This document shows, piece after piece, positions 1-8,339 of a stretch of 26,100 bases of DNA. Made by a program: the position numbers and the translations under genes. The DNA lies in assembly GCA_034432155.1 (NCBI GenBank), contig DAOUCP010000023.1, forward strand, positions 1 through 26,100, written 5' to 3'. This DNA is from DAOUCP01 sp034432155. Its GTDB lineage: Bacteria; Chloroflexota; Anaerolineae; Epilineales; Epilineaceae. Positions within the stretch are counted from its first letter, which is position 1. Each line of letters begins with the position of its first letter. The notes beneath the pieces are model-generated. The model saw only the letters and a program-made list of their open reading frames with translations. It did not search any database and was not told the DNA's origin.

Positions 1-33
1 GCCCCGTGACCGGCTTGTCCCTGGGTCGCGAGC

Positions 34-3000
34 TCACAAGGGCTCGACGTGCACCGCCCCGCCGACGTCGAGGAAGCATAGACACGCATCGGCGGTGACG
101 CTGGCCAGCCTCTCTAGGTTGGTCACGTACTCCGCGAGCTGTTCCCGATAGCCACGGGCCTCGATGACCGCTCTCATCTGGTTCGCATCGGCCAGGTGAT
201 CCGTCTTGAAGTCGACGATGTGCCAGCCCCGGGCGTCGCGATAGACAAGGTCGATGCGACCGGACCGGGCCGGGGTGCCCGGCTCGTCGAGGCGAGCGAT
301 GTACGGCAGCTCGTGAAACCGGTTTGCCTCGCCGGCGCCGTCGATGACGGCCCACAGCGCGTGGCCGCGGAAGCGGGCCAGAAGCTCCTTGGCCAGCCGA
401 ATCGCCTCGCGACGCAGCCTGTCGGCGACGAGGCGCTCCTCCAGGGCTGCGGTGTCCAGGAGGGCATCCAGCGCTGGATCGTCGGGAAACCGCCAGTGCT
501 GGAGGGCCCGGTGAACGAGGCTGCCGAGTGCCGTCGCTGGCACGCGTTGCGTTCCGCTGGCACGCCAGGTGCGCCGCGGCTCGCCGAAGGAGTCGCTGTC
601 GGTCGTGGGCTGGCGGGGTACAGGGACCGGCCGGTACAAAGGCAGCGGCTCCTCTGCCGGACGGCTCGGCTCGGCGTCTGCTGGACCCACGACCGTCGCA
701 TCGCCCGTCGCCGCGCTGGCAGGGCTGGCGCCCTCCTCGGGCGCGAGGGCGGCGGCCTTGGCGGCATCGTCTGCCCATGACGTCGCGATGCGGCTGGCCG
801 TCCCGTCGGGCTCGTGATCGGGAGCTGTGGCAGACCGCGGCGGCGTCTCCTCGGCCCGGACAAGGCACAGGCCGAAGACGCTTTCGTCCACGCGGTGCTC
901 TAGCCAACCGCCGTCCGCCCTCTCCACCAGCGCTGCCAGGTCCACTTCCAAGGCTGCGAGCAACTGCTCGAGCCAACCGTGCGCCGTTGGCCCATTGCGG
1001 CCGAGGGTAACCGTGCCGCTGACAATCAACTTGTCCCGCGCACGGGTGGCGGCCACGTAGAGCAGCCGCCGCCCTTCGGCGTCCGTCTCTCGCTGGTCGT
1101 GCCAAGCGGCGAGCTTCACTGCCAGCGGTTGGTCGGCGCTTCGACCGCAAGACCCGGCGGCGATGCCCAGACCACGGACCACGTAGAAGAGTTCCTGGCG
1201 CGAAGATCCGGCGTGACTGGCGTCGCCGATCACCACCACCGGAAACTCGAGACCCTTCGCTTTGTGGACAGTCATGAGACGCACCGCCCCGGCGGCCTCG
1301 ACGGCGGCTTCGGCCTCGCGCACTTCCACGTCCCGAAGCGTGTTCACGTACTCCAGGAACTCGCGAACGCGCACCAGGCCGCTGGCTCGGGCGTCCTCCA
1401 TCAGCTTGTCGACGTTTCGCCACAGACGGCTGACGTCGCTGGCCGCCAGGACGGCCCGATAGTCCGTGCGTTCGAGTAGCTGGCTGAGGAGCTCGGCCAC
1501 CGGCAGGCGATCGGCCAAAGGCTCGAGATCGGCCAGCAACCTGGCGGCGCGCTGCACGCCGATGGCGTCCTCGCCATCGAGCTCCGCCACCCCTTCGGCT
1601 AGGGCCCGCCGCAAGGGGCGCCGCCGATCTCCGACGATACGGAGTCGGTAGAGAGCGCTGTCGCGGATGGCAAAGGCTGGCGAGCGCAGGAGGCCGGCGA
1701 GCGCCAGATCATTCCAGGGCTCGGCTATGGCTCGCAGCATATTCAGCAGGTCCCGGACCTCCGGTCGGTCGTAGAACCCGACGCCAGCGACGGTGACGAA
1801 GGGAATGCCAGCGGTCTCGAAGGCCGATTCGTAGATCTGGTAGCTTCGCGAAGCGCGGAAAAGCACCGCCACGTCGGACCATGCCTCCATCTGGCCTGTG
1901 TGCCGTAGCTCGAGGAGTCGATCCGCTAGTGCACGCGCTGCGGCCGGCCGGGCAGCGCCGATGTCGGCGCCGGCGCCCAGGCAGAACTCGACGTACGGTG
2001 GCGGCAGGCCGGCGGGCGGCGCCGTGCGGTGGGCCACAAGGGCTTCATAGCCGATGTCCAAAGGCGCACTGTCGGGCGGCACTCGCAGGATGGGTTCGAG
2101 CAGATGATCGATCGCCTGCAGGAGCTGGGCGTGCGTTCGGAAGGACTCCCGGAGAGCAAGGACTTCCCAACGACAGGCGGCAAAGCGTTCCTCGGTCCTG
2201 CGGAAGACGGTGACGTCGGCGCCACGAAAGCGGTAGATGCTCTGGCGAGCGTCCCCAACCACGAAGAGACGGTCGTCGTGGTCGCCGCACAGGGCGTCAA
2301 CGATGGCCGCTTGCCGAGGGTTGGTGTCCTGAAACTCGTCAACGAGAATCGCCTTCAGGGTCTCTTGCCAGCGCTGACGCACCGGGGCCTGGGCAAGCAG
2401 TCGCACGGCGCCCAGCTCCAGATCGTCGAAATCGAGCGCTTGGCGTGCCGCAAGGGCAGCGCAGTATTCGCGCTCGGCGAAGGCGAACACCTCACCCAAG
2501 CGCGCCAGATCCGCCACAAACTGCTCTTGGACGGCCGGATCCGGCGGCTCGGCCTTCTTCTCCCCGCCCAGCCAGTGGTCGACGGTGTTCCCGTACACGG
2601 TGCGCAGCCGGCACACGGCCGGCTTGACCTGCGGGTCGATGCTGCGGAGCCCCAGATGTTGGCGGCGAAGTTCGAAGAGGGCACGGGCGGCTTGGAACAC
2701 CTGCCCGGCAGCGAGCTCCCTGGTGAAGGTCTGCCAGCCGGCGAGCAAGCCAGCGACCTCGGCCGCATGCTGCGCCGGGAGTGCCGCGCCGGCCCGGAGT
2801 CGCTCCAGCTCGGCGATGGCCTCCCGGACGTCCGGCATCTTCGCGAAATCGGCGAGCTCGCGCCCGACGTAAAGCGACCACGCCGCCCCATCGCTCGCGC
2901 GAGCGAAGCCCTCGGCGGCATCGGCCCGGCGCTTCAGAAGCGCCAGCAACAGGCTGCGCAGCACATCGCCCCGGAAGGAGTCGAAGAGCGGCGCCGTCTG

Positions 3001-3468
3001 CCGCTCGTTCGCCGCCCACGCCAGCGCAGCCTCGACGGCCTCCGCTTTCAGGGCGGTGGCGATGCCTTCTTCGGCGACCCGAAAACGTGGATCCACCTCG
3101 GCTTCGGCCGGATGGCTGCGTAGCAGCTCGGCGCAGAAGCTGTGAATGGTGCCGATGCGGGCCGCGTCCAATTCGCTCTCCAAGGCGAGCCATCGGCCGC
3201 GCTCCGTCCCGTGGTGCGTCTCGACGAGCTCTTGCAGGGCCATCCGAACCCGCCCACGCATCTCAAGGGCCGCCTTGTCGGTGAAGGTGACCGCCAGAAT
3301 CTCCGGCGGCCGGCAGCCCTCCACCAGCAAGGCCACATAGCGGGCCACCAGGGCCTTGGTCTTTCCCGTCCCCGCGCCCGCCGTCACCAGCGTATTGCAG
3401 TCCAGGAGGGTTGCGGCTTTTCGCTGGTCTGCGGTAAGTCCCCGGAAGAGGTCCAGTGCTGGTTCCAT
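34..3468 (-). CDS. addA: AddA-like ATP-dependent helicase/exonuclease subunit A
   Basis: This is the motor-nuclease subunit of an AddAB-type enzyme that unwinds and resects double-strand DNA ends for RecA-dependent repair. The 1144-residue chain shows the UvrD/Rep superfamily 1A motifs in order: Q motif LTADQRKA (Q15), Walker A AGAGTGKT (30-37, K36), GTIHSFCAELL, Walker B ILVDEFQDTNPRQ, GDARQSIYRFRGAD, RESFRTH, MTVHKAKGLEFP and LYVAATRARDKL. A low-complexity Ala/Pro/Glu-rich linker precedes a C-terminal RecB-like PD-(D/E)XK nuclease (GRIDLV near 1070-1075, VDFKTD with D1086 and K1088). I chose the ATG at 3468 because GGGAG lies four bases upstream and it clears the upstream addB stop by 14 bases. 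The longer frame to 3546 would overlap addB by 64 bases. The full motif set makes an active enzyme likely. Confidence 0.93.
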   Translation of the reverse strand: MEPALDLFRGLTADQRKAATLLDCNTLVTAGAGTGKTKALVARYVALLVEGCRPPEILAVTFTDKAALEMRGRVRMALQELVETHHGTERGRWLALESELDAARIGTIHSFCAELLRSHPAEAEVDPRFRVAEEGIATALKAEAVEAALAWAANERQTAPLFDSFRGDVLRSLLLALLKRRADAAEGFARASDGAAWSLYVGRELADFAKMPDVREAIAELERLRAGAALPAQHAAEVAGLLAGWQTFTRELAAGQVFQAARALFELRRQHLGLRSIDPQVKPAVCRLRTVYGNTVDHWLGGEKKAEPPDPAVQEQFVADLARLGEVFAFAEREYCAALAARQALDFDDLELGAVRLLAQAPVRQRWQETLKAILVDEFQDTNPRQAAIVDALCGDHDDRLFVVGDARQSIYRFRGADVTVFRRTEERFAACRWEVLALRESFRTHAQLLQAIDHLLEPILRVPPDSAPLDIGYEALVAHRTAPPAGLPPPYVEFCLGAGADIGAARPAAARALADRLLELRHTGQMEAWSDVAVLFRASRSYQIYESAFETAGIPFVTVAGVGFYDRPEVRDLLNMLRAIAEPWNDLALAGLLRSPAFAIRDSALYRLRIVGDRRRPLRRALAEGVAELDGEDAIGVQRAARLLADLEPLADRLPVAELLSQLLERTDYRAVLAASDVSRLWRNVDKLMEDARASGLVRVREFLEYVNTLRDVEVREAEAAVEAAGAVRLMTVHKAKGLEFPVVVIGDASHAGSSRQELFYVVRGLGIAAGSCGRSADQPLAVKLAAWHDQRETDAEGRRLLYVAATRARDKLIVSGTVTLGRNGPTAHGWLEQLLAALEVDLAALVERADGGWLEHRVDESVFGLCLVRAEETPPRSATAPDHEPDGTASRIATSWADDAAKAAALAPEEGASPASAATGDATVVGPADAEPSRPAEEPLPLYRPVPVPRQPTTDSDSFGEPRRTWRASGTQRVPATALGSLVHRALQHWRFPDDPALDALLDTAALEERLVADRLRREAIRLAKELLARFRGHALWAVIDGAGEANRFHELPYIARLDEPGTPARSGRIDLVYRDARGWHIVDFKTDHLADANQMRAVIEARGYREQLAEYVTNLERLASVTADACLCFLDVGGAVHVEPL

Positions 3469-3472
3469 GATG

Positions 3473-3477
3473 CTCCC
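3473..3477 (-). promoter_or_regulatory. Ribosome binding site deciding the addA start
   Basis: On the minus strand GGGAG is followed by CATC and then ATG at 3468. It lies in the 14-base gap after the addB stop and supports the short addA start over the upstream in-frame start at 3546. Confidence 0.6.
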
Positions 3478-3482
3478 AACGG

Positions 3483-6400
3483 CTAGCGCCAAGGTCCCGC
3501 CGTGTAGCGCCAGCACCAGGGCGTGGCCGCGCAGTAGCTGGGGCAACCATCCGGTGGCGGCCGAGGCTCGAAGTGTCCTTCGCGCACCAAGCGCACGAAC
3601 CGCGTGGCGTGCCGGACGGCCAGCTCGGCCGCACCGGGCGGCCCACGGTAGGTGCCTTCGGGTGTCGCATGCTCAAAACTAGAAAGCCGCAGGTTTCCTT
3701 TGTGGGCCTGACGAATGGCCCAGTAGAAACCGTCCACAGCCTCTCCGAGCTTCAGCACCTGTTGGGCTGCCAGGGCGTACAGGGGCAGCTGGAGCCGCCG
3801 TCCGTTGACCAGATCGCGCTCCGCCAGGTGACTGCTGCCCGTTTTGTAGTCGATGACTCGCAGCTGGCCGGCCGCGTTGCGGTCCACACGATCGATGATG
3901 CCCCGCAGCTGGATCATCTCGTCCGCCTCGTTCAGCCGCAGGGGTTCGTTCTCGATGCCGAAGCTGGCTTCCAAGGCCACGGGGCGCCAGCCGCCGTCGT
4001 TCTCGGCCAGGCCTCGCACCGCCGCCTCGAGATCCTCCAAGAGAATGGACTGTTCGGCTTCCCACCAGGCCGTCGGCCGGAACCCCAGCCTGGCGGGTGC
4101 CTCGGCAAAGACCGTCGGCGCGACCTTGTGCATGGCCGCCAGTACGGCCTCGATGTCGGTGGGGTCGGACGCCGTTCGGTAGGCCCGTTCCAGCACCTGG
4201 TGGTAGATGCTGCCCAGCTGCGCGGCGTCGAGGCCCACCCCAGGCGGCTCCAGAGCTGAGAGGGACAGAATGACCTCCACGTAGAAGCGCAGCGGACAGG
4301 AGGCGTAGGTTTCGAGTCGGCTGGCGCTCCAGACGTACGGTGGTCCAAATGCCTCGGCGAGGTGAGGCCGAAGGTCGACGACAAGCCCGTCGTAGGGGCC
4401 ACCTGCTTGCCGTGCCAGGCGCGACTTCACGACCGCTGCCCCGTCCGCCAGCCGCTGCCTACGCTCCTCCACGCCGGATGCCGCCGGTGGCCGCACACCG
4501 CCTCTCGCGGCCCAGAACACGAGCTCGGCAGCCGACCCGGCATCGTAGAGCGGTTGCGGCGTGCCGGCGGTTAGGCGACGCACCGCTCCCTGCCCGACGC
4601 CCACAGCCGCCAGGGCCGCCCGCCAGTACGGCGAGGGCTGCCATTCTTCCCCCGAGTCATCGAGATAGGGGCGGCTCAGGAGCAGGTACCTGGCGGCACG
4701 TGTCACCGCCAGGTAGAAGAGGCCTCGTTGTTCGCGGCCCAGCCGCGGTTCGAGGCCAAGACGGAGCCGCAGAGAATCGGGCAGGAAAGGATCTTCGCGC
4801 TCGACCTGTGGCAGCAACCCTTCGGAGAGGCCCAGGACCGCTACCGCCTGAAACCTGGGCCCCCGCGCCTCCAAGAGCCGCAGGACGCGGACAGCCGGCG
4901 TGCCGGGATTCAGGGCCGGGTGGAAGGCGGTCGTGTCGACAAGGTCTTCGAGCTCGGCGAGGAAGGCCGCGTAGCGGATGGTCGGCTCGCCCAGCAGGCG
5001 ATCGGTGAGGAGGAGTGAGCGTAACACCTCCTGCAACGCGCTGTGCGCTGCCTGCTCGCCAATGTCGAGCTCGTCGACCAGTCGCGAGAGACCAGCGTCT
5101 CCATCATCGCCCTCGGCAGGGGAGAGACCGGCATCCCCGCCATGGCCGTCGTCATCGGCCGCGGAGATTCCGGCATCTCGATCGTCGCCGTCGCCATCGC
5201 CCGGGGCGTAGCCAAGCGTGACCATGAGATCCTCGAGCCAACGCACCCACTCGCCCAAGGGCCGAGGAGGCGGGTTCAGGGCTGCCGCCAGTGCCCGGAG
5301 CCCCCGCGCGAGAGCGGCGGCCCGCTCGCCGGTGGGCGCCAGTGCCGCCGGGTCCTCCTCTTCGTCTTCGCGACGTTGCCGCGGGAGCTGTTGGGCGAGG
5401 GTGTCCAGCGCGTTCAGCCACTCGTCCTGGCCGCCCAACACGAGTGCCCGCCGGCTCAGAACCTCAAGGGCATCGGCGTCTTGGCGGCTGAGACCAAAGA
5501 CGGAGAGGTCGAAGAAGGGCGCCCGCAGGCTGTCGAGGAGAGCGCGCCGCGGATAGTCGTCCAGGGGCAGTCGCAGGAGTTGGAGCAGGGCCACCATCCG
5601 CGGCGCCTCGAGGAGTGGCTGGCCCATGGTGAAACGAACCGGCAGACCGAACTCCTCGGCCGCCGCTCGAAGGAGCGGCCGGTAGTGCTCTGGATCGGGG
5701 GTGATGATGGCGCACTCGTCCAAGGCGACGCCATCCCGGACGCAGCGCGCCTTGAGCCAGCGCAGAGCCTCCCGCGCCTCGTCCGCCGGCGAACGGACCT
5801 CGAGGAACTCGACCAGGTGGCTCGGTCGATTGGCTGCGCCAGCACCCGTGCCCGCCGAAGGCTCCTCCGGGCTGGCTGCGCAGGGAGCCGTGCGGAGCGA
5901 AGGCTCCTCCGGCCTGGCTGCGCCCGAACCCGTGCCCGGCGAAGGCTGCTCTTGGCTGTCCGCGCCGCGAATCGTCCCTGGCGAAACGAACAGCTGTGCC
6001 TCGAGCTGACGCAGCGCCGGGAATGCCCAGAACGTCCCTTCGATGGTCTCGATGGTGGCTCGCGTCGTCTCCTTGAGGCGCTCCAAAGCCCGGGCGAACC
6101 GCAGGTGCGCACTGCGCGGCGAGCCGCCGCTGGTCGCACTCGCCAGGCTGGCGTCGCCGGGCAGGGTGATCAAGAGATTGTCCAGGAGCCGCGCCAACGC
6201 GCCGAGGCTGTGCAGCTGGTGGCCTTCGAAGCTGTCGAAGCCATCCACGACCAGTCCGTGCAGCCAGGCCACGGCGCGGCCATCCGTGTGCAAGAGCCGC
6301 ACGGCTGCGCTGGTGCGAGCGGCAAGATCGGTGACGCCCAGTTGCGCGAGTCGCCGTGCGTAGGCGCGATACACATGGCCGAGCTCGAGGGCCCCGGCAT

Positions 6401-6839
6401 CCCCGTTGGCGCAAGCAGAGGCCAGTTCCTCTGGCGACACCGCCTCGCGCTGCAGCTCGGCGATGTGCTCCTCGGCGACGGCTAGGAAGCCGGGCCGCTC
6501 GGCAATGGGTGCGAAGTGACGGAGGTGCCCGCTGCCCAGCGCGTCTCGGACGGCCAGGCGGACGAGACGGCGCAGGACAACCTCGGGCGCCAAGGCCAGG
6601 AAGCGACCACCGCGGCCGAGGATCTCGGCATACAGATCGTCGAAGGTGCCGACTTGCACGCCAAGAATCCCGCCGGCCTGGCCAAGGCGCTGGCGGAAGT
6701 ACCGCGCCTGGAGGCGATCGGGGACGACGACCCAGCAGGTAGTCAGGGGCTCGAGGGCCGCGCGCACACGGAGCCACTGGATGCAGCGTGCCGTCTTGCC
6801 AGAGCCGGCAGGACCAATGAGCAGTCGGACGTTCGACAC
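3483..6839 (-). CDS. addB: AddB-like helicase-nuclease subunit B with Fe-S nuclease domain
   Basis: This is the partner subunit of AddA. The 1118-residue chain begins at a GTG codon and has an N-terminal Walker A (GPAGSGKT, residues 9-16), but I do not recognise a full set of helicase motifs, as is typical of AddB. The C-terminal nuclease shows CPLRFYVE (C848), GIIDRVD and VIDYKTG (D997, K999). It is closed by a cysteine cluster C1099, C1103 and C1109, which with C848 matches the AddB 4Fe-4S clasp that pins the nuclease domain. The chain carries two repetitive, probably flexible insertions: three 14-residue Pro/Glu/Ala units, and an Asp/Gly-rich stretch with DAG(I/L)S repeats. It follows the HEAT-repeat gene after 38 bases and precedes addA by 14 bases. 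No strong ribosome binding site precedes the GTG, so the exact start is less certain than the identity. Confidence 0.9.
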   Translation of the reverse strand: MSNVRLLIGPAGSGKTARCIQWLRVRAALEPLTTCWVVVPDRLQARYFRQRLGQAGGILGVQVGTFDDLYAEILGRGGRFLALAPEVVLRRLVRLAVRDALGSGHLRHFAPIAERPGFLAVAEEHIAELQREAVSPEELASACANGDAGALELGHVYRAYARRLAQLGVTDLAARTSAAVRLLHTDGRAVAWLHGLVVDGFDSFEGHQLHSLGALARLLDNLLITLPGDASLASATSGGSPRSAHLRFARALERLKETTRATIETIEGTFWAFPALRQLEAQLFVSPGTIRGADSQEQPSPGTGSGAARPEEPSLRTAPCAASPEEPSAGTGAGAANRPSHLVEFLEVRSPADEAREALRWLKARCVRDGVALDECAIITPDPEHYRPLLRAAAEEFGLPVRFTMGQPLLEAPRMVALLQLLRLPLDDYPRRALLDSLRAPFFDLSVFGLSRQDADALEVLSRRALVLGGQDEWLNALDTLAQQLPRQRREDEEEDPAALAPTGERAAALARGLRALAAALNPPPRPLGEWVRWLEDLMVTLGYAPGDGDGDDRDAGISAADDDGHGGDAGLSPAEGDDGDAGLSRLVDELDIGEQAAHSALQEVLRSLLLTDRLLGEPTIRYAAFLAELEDLVDTTAFHPALNPGTPAVRVLRLLEARGPRFQAVAVLGLSEGLLPQVEREDPFLPDSLRLRLGLEPRLGREQRGLFYLAVTRAARYLLLSRPYLDDSGEEWQPSPYWRAALAAVGVGQGAVRRLTAGTPQPLYDAGSAAELVFWAARGGVRPPAASGVEERRQRLADGAAVVKSRLARQAGGPYDGLVVDLRPHLAEAFGPPYVWSASRLETYASCPLRFYVEVILSLSALEPPGVGLDAAQLGSIYHQVLERAYRTASDPTDIEAVLAAMHKVAPTVFAEAPARLGFRPTAWWEAEQSILLEDLEAAVRGLAENDGGWRPVALEASFGIENEPLRLNEADEMIQLRGIIDRVDRNAAGQLRVIDYKTGSSHLAERDLVNGRRLQLPLYALAAQQVLKLGEAVDGFYWAIRQAHKGNLRLSSFEHATPEGTYRGPPGAAELAVRHATRFVRLVREGHFEPRPPPDGCPSYCAATPWCWRYTAGPWR
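5086..5177 (-). repeat. Acidic DAG(I/L)S repeats inside addB
   Basis: Plus-strand elements reading GAGAGACCAGCGTC, GAGAGACCGGCATC and GAGATTCCGGCATC begin at 5086, 5122 and 5164, spaced 36 and 42 bases. In the AddB protein they give DAG(I/L)S motifs in an Asp/Gly-rich insertion. This looks like in-frame duplication in a tolerant surface loop. Confidence 0.6.
5832..5957 (-). repeat. Three tandem 42-bp in-frame repeats inside addB
   Basis: Three adjacent 42-base units start at 5832, 5874 and 5916. All begin GGCTGCGC and share a GCGAAGGCT/CCGAAGGCT core. In AddB each unit encodes 14 residues of the type EEPSxGTGxGAAxP. The unit length is a multiple of three, so copy-number change keeps the frame. 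They sit between the N-terminal ATPase-like part and the rest of AddB, so an extendable linker is the simplest reading. Confidence 0.75.
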
Positions 6840-6877
6840 GGCGACTTGGAGCGCGAGCTGGCCGGCGCGCCGTCGAC

Positions 6878-8200
6878 CTAGAGGTTGGCGACGAAGGCGC
6901 GCAAGAACTCCCGTCGCTTGGCCTCGGGAGTCAGCGTATAAATGAGGTATTCCTCCTCAGTAATCGGGCTGTTATCCGGCCGAGAAATTGCCAACAATAC
7001 CTCAAAGTCCGTCGGAATTCGCCGCGTCTCGTCGACGTAGCGCCACCAGCCCAGAACCTGGTTCACCTCGTGGGGCTCGATGATCATGATCTTCGCCGTG
7101 TAACCGGGCCCCCCCAATTTGCGCAGAAAATGGGGCAGTGGCGGCCTGTCCATCGGAGAGGGCAGGCGCCCGAAGACCACGACGCGATGGGTCGGGTCGG
7201 CCACCGCCTGGTCGCGAGCCGCTTCCAGGATGGCGATCTGCTCTTCGGGCGTGTGATGCTCCGTGGTGAACCGCACGTCGAGGTCCCGCAGCACCCCCTG
7301 GATCTCCGCCCGGCGCGAAGCGGCCATACGCGTGGCGCCGGGCCCGACCACGACGGTGAGGGCATGCGGTGCCGCCTGGATTCGTTCCGCGGCGTAGGTC
7401 GACAGCATGACATCCGGAGCGGTGAGTCGCGGCGCGGCGATCTCGATCTCGGCGGGCACCGCGCCGGCACTCCCCAGGTAGCGCCCGATATGAGCCTCGA
7501 CCGCCCGTCGAGCTTCGGGTGCCTCGATCTGGCGCAAGGCGTCCAGAGCGAGAGTGCGCAGCTCGCGGTCGTTGCGCTCTAGGTCCGAGGAGAGCATCTC
7601 GATGGCCGCCACGTCCCCGAGACGGGCCAGGGCAAGACAAGCGCGCGTATGGATGACCGCATCCTCATTCTCGAGGTAGGGCCGGATGGCCGCCGCTGCC
7701 TCGCTGGCCCCCGAGATGCCCAGGATGTCCATCAGACGGGCCCGGCGCTCGCCGACGATCCCCGCATCGGCCGCGTCCCGCACCGCCGGTGGCGCCACCG
7801 CCCGACCAAAGGTCGCGAGCGCAGCGAGCACTTCGGCGTCGGCGGAGTTCAGGTAGGCGTTGATGAGCGGCCGGATGGAGGTAACTTCGGCCCGCTCGGC
7901 CAAGATGCGGGCCGCCAGCTGCCGCTTGGCGGCTTCGCTAGAGCCCAGCAGGCGCTGCAGCTGCTTGGAGGGCTGCTCTGCCAGGCTGGTCGCCAGCTCG
8001 GCCTCGCCTTCTACCGGGCGGCCGGGCGCGTGGGTGGTCGGGGCCTCAACAGGAGCGTCGCCTGGCTTTCCGCCGGGCCGGCCCGGCGCGGCGTCGCGGG
8101 CCGCTGGCTGGCGCGCCGCTCCTTGGCCCGCGCCACGCTGCGGGGGCGTCTGGGGCCGCTTTTCCTTGCCGCTACCAAACAGGCTGCGGATGAAACCCAT
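6878..8200 (-). CDS. HEAT-repeat protein of unknown function, first gene of the addBA unit
   Basis: The 440-residue protein has no assigned function. Residues 1 to about 70 are rich in Pro, Ala, Gly and Arg and look disordered. About 75-255 is made of alpha-helical HEAT-like repeats (for example RPLINAYLNSADAEVLAALA, IRPYLENEDAVIHTRACLAL and LSSDLERNDRELRTLALDAL), typical of protein-protein scaffolds. The last 170 residues form a distinct alpha/beta-looking region starting near LTVVVGPGATRMAASRR, with VVVFGRLPSP and EPHEVNQVLGWWRYVDE, which I do not recognise. No signal peptide or membrane segment is visible. The ATG at 8200 is well supported by GGGAGGAGG six bases upstream. It lies 38 bases before addB on the same strand, so an accessory role in DNA repair is possible but only inferred from position. 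Confidence 0.85.
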   Translation of the reverse strand: MGFIRSLFGSGKEKRPQTPPQRGAGQGAARQPAARDAAPGRPGGKPGDAPVEAPTTHAPGRPVEGEAELATSLAEQPSKQLQRLLGSSEAAKRQLAARILAERAEVTSIRPLINAYLNSADAEVLAALATFGRAVAPPAVRDAADAGIVGERRARLMDILGISGASEAAAAIRPYLENEDAVIHTRACLALARLGDVAAIEMLSSDLERNDRELRTLALDALRQIEAPEARRAVEAHIGRYLGSAGAVPAEIEIAAPRLTAPDVMLSTYAAERIQAAPHALTVVVGPGATRMAASRRAEIQGVLRDLDVRFTTEHHTPEEQIAILEAARDQAVADPTHRVVVFGRLPSPMDRPPLPHFLRKLGGPGYTAKIMIIEPHEVNQVLGWWRYVDETRRIPTDFEVLLAISRPDNSPITEEEYLIYTLTPEAKRREFLRAFVANL

Positions 8201-8206
8201 CGGTGA

Positions 8207-8215
8207 CCTCCTCCC
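8207..8215 (-). promoter_or_regulatory. Strong ribosome binding site of the HEAT-repeat gene
   Basis: The minus-strand sequence GGGAGGAGG ends six bases before the ATG at 8200. It is close to the ideal anti-16S complement and fixes the start of the three-gene unit. Confidence 0.7.
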
Positions 8216-8235
8216 GGCTCGAGCGTCGGTGCGTC

Positions 8236-8264
8236 AATGTACCATGACGGCGAACGAGGCGCAA
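8236..8264 (-). promoter_or_regulatory. Weak candidate promoter for the HEAT-addB-addA unit
   Basis: On the minus strand TTGCGC (8259-8264) and TACATT (8236-8241) are separated by 17 bases. They match the sigma70 hexamers at three and four positions. The location between two divergent transcription units is right, but the match is poor. Confidence 0.25.
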
Positions 8265-8294
8265 TCGGTCTGCCGATGTGCGCTTCGTTGAGGC

Positions 8295-8300
8295 TACAAT
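8295..8300 (+). promoter_or_regulatory. Candidate -10 element of the alpha-glucan operon
   Basis: TACAAT matches the -10 consensus at five of six positions and lies 40 bases before the debranching-enzyme ATG. No convincing -35 hexamer is seen at the usual distance, so an activator or another sigma factor may be involved, or the match may be chance. Confidence 0.35.
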
Positions 8301-8339
8301 TGCGTGCTCGGCTTCTGACTCGGAGACAGGCCAAGACCG

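Noticed and set aside
5043..6485. 480-codon plus-strand open frame opposite addB
   Set aside because: It is antisense to a clearly recognised gene, its translation is Arg/Gly-rich with no motif, and long antisense frames are expected at this GC content.
34..6839. RecBC or AdnAB instead of AddAB
   Set aside because: There is one full helicase motor and a second subunit with only Walker A plus an Fe-S type nuclease domain. That fits AddAB better than AdnAB, which has two UvrD-like motors, or RecBC, whose RecC lacks an active nuclease.
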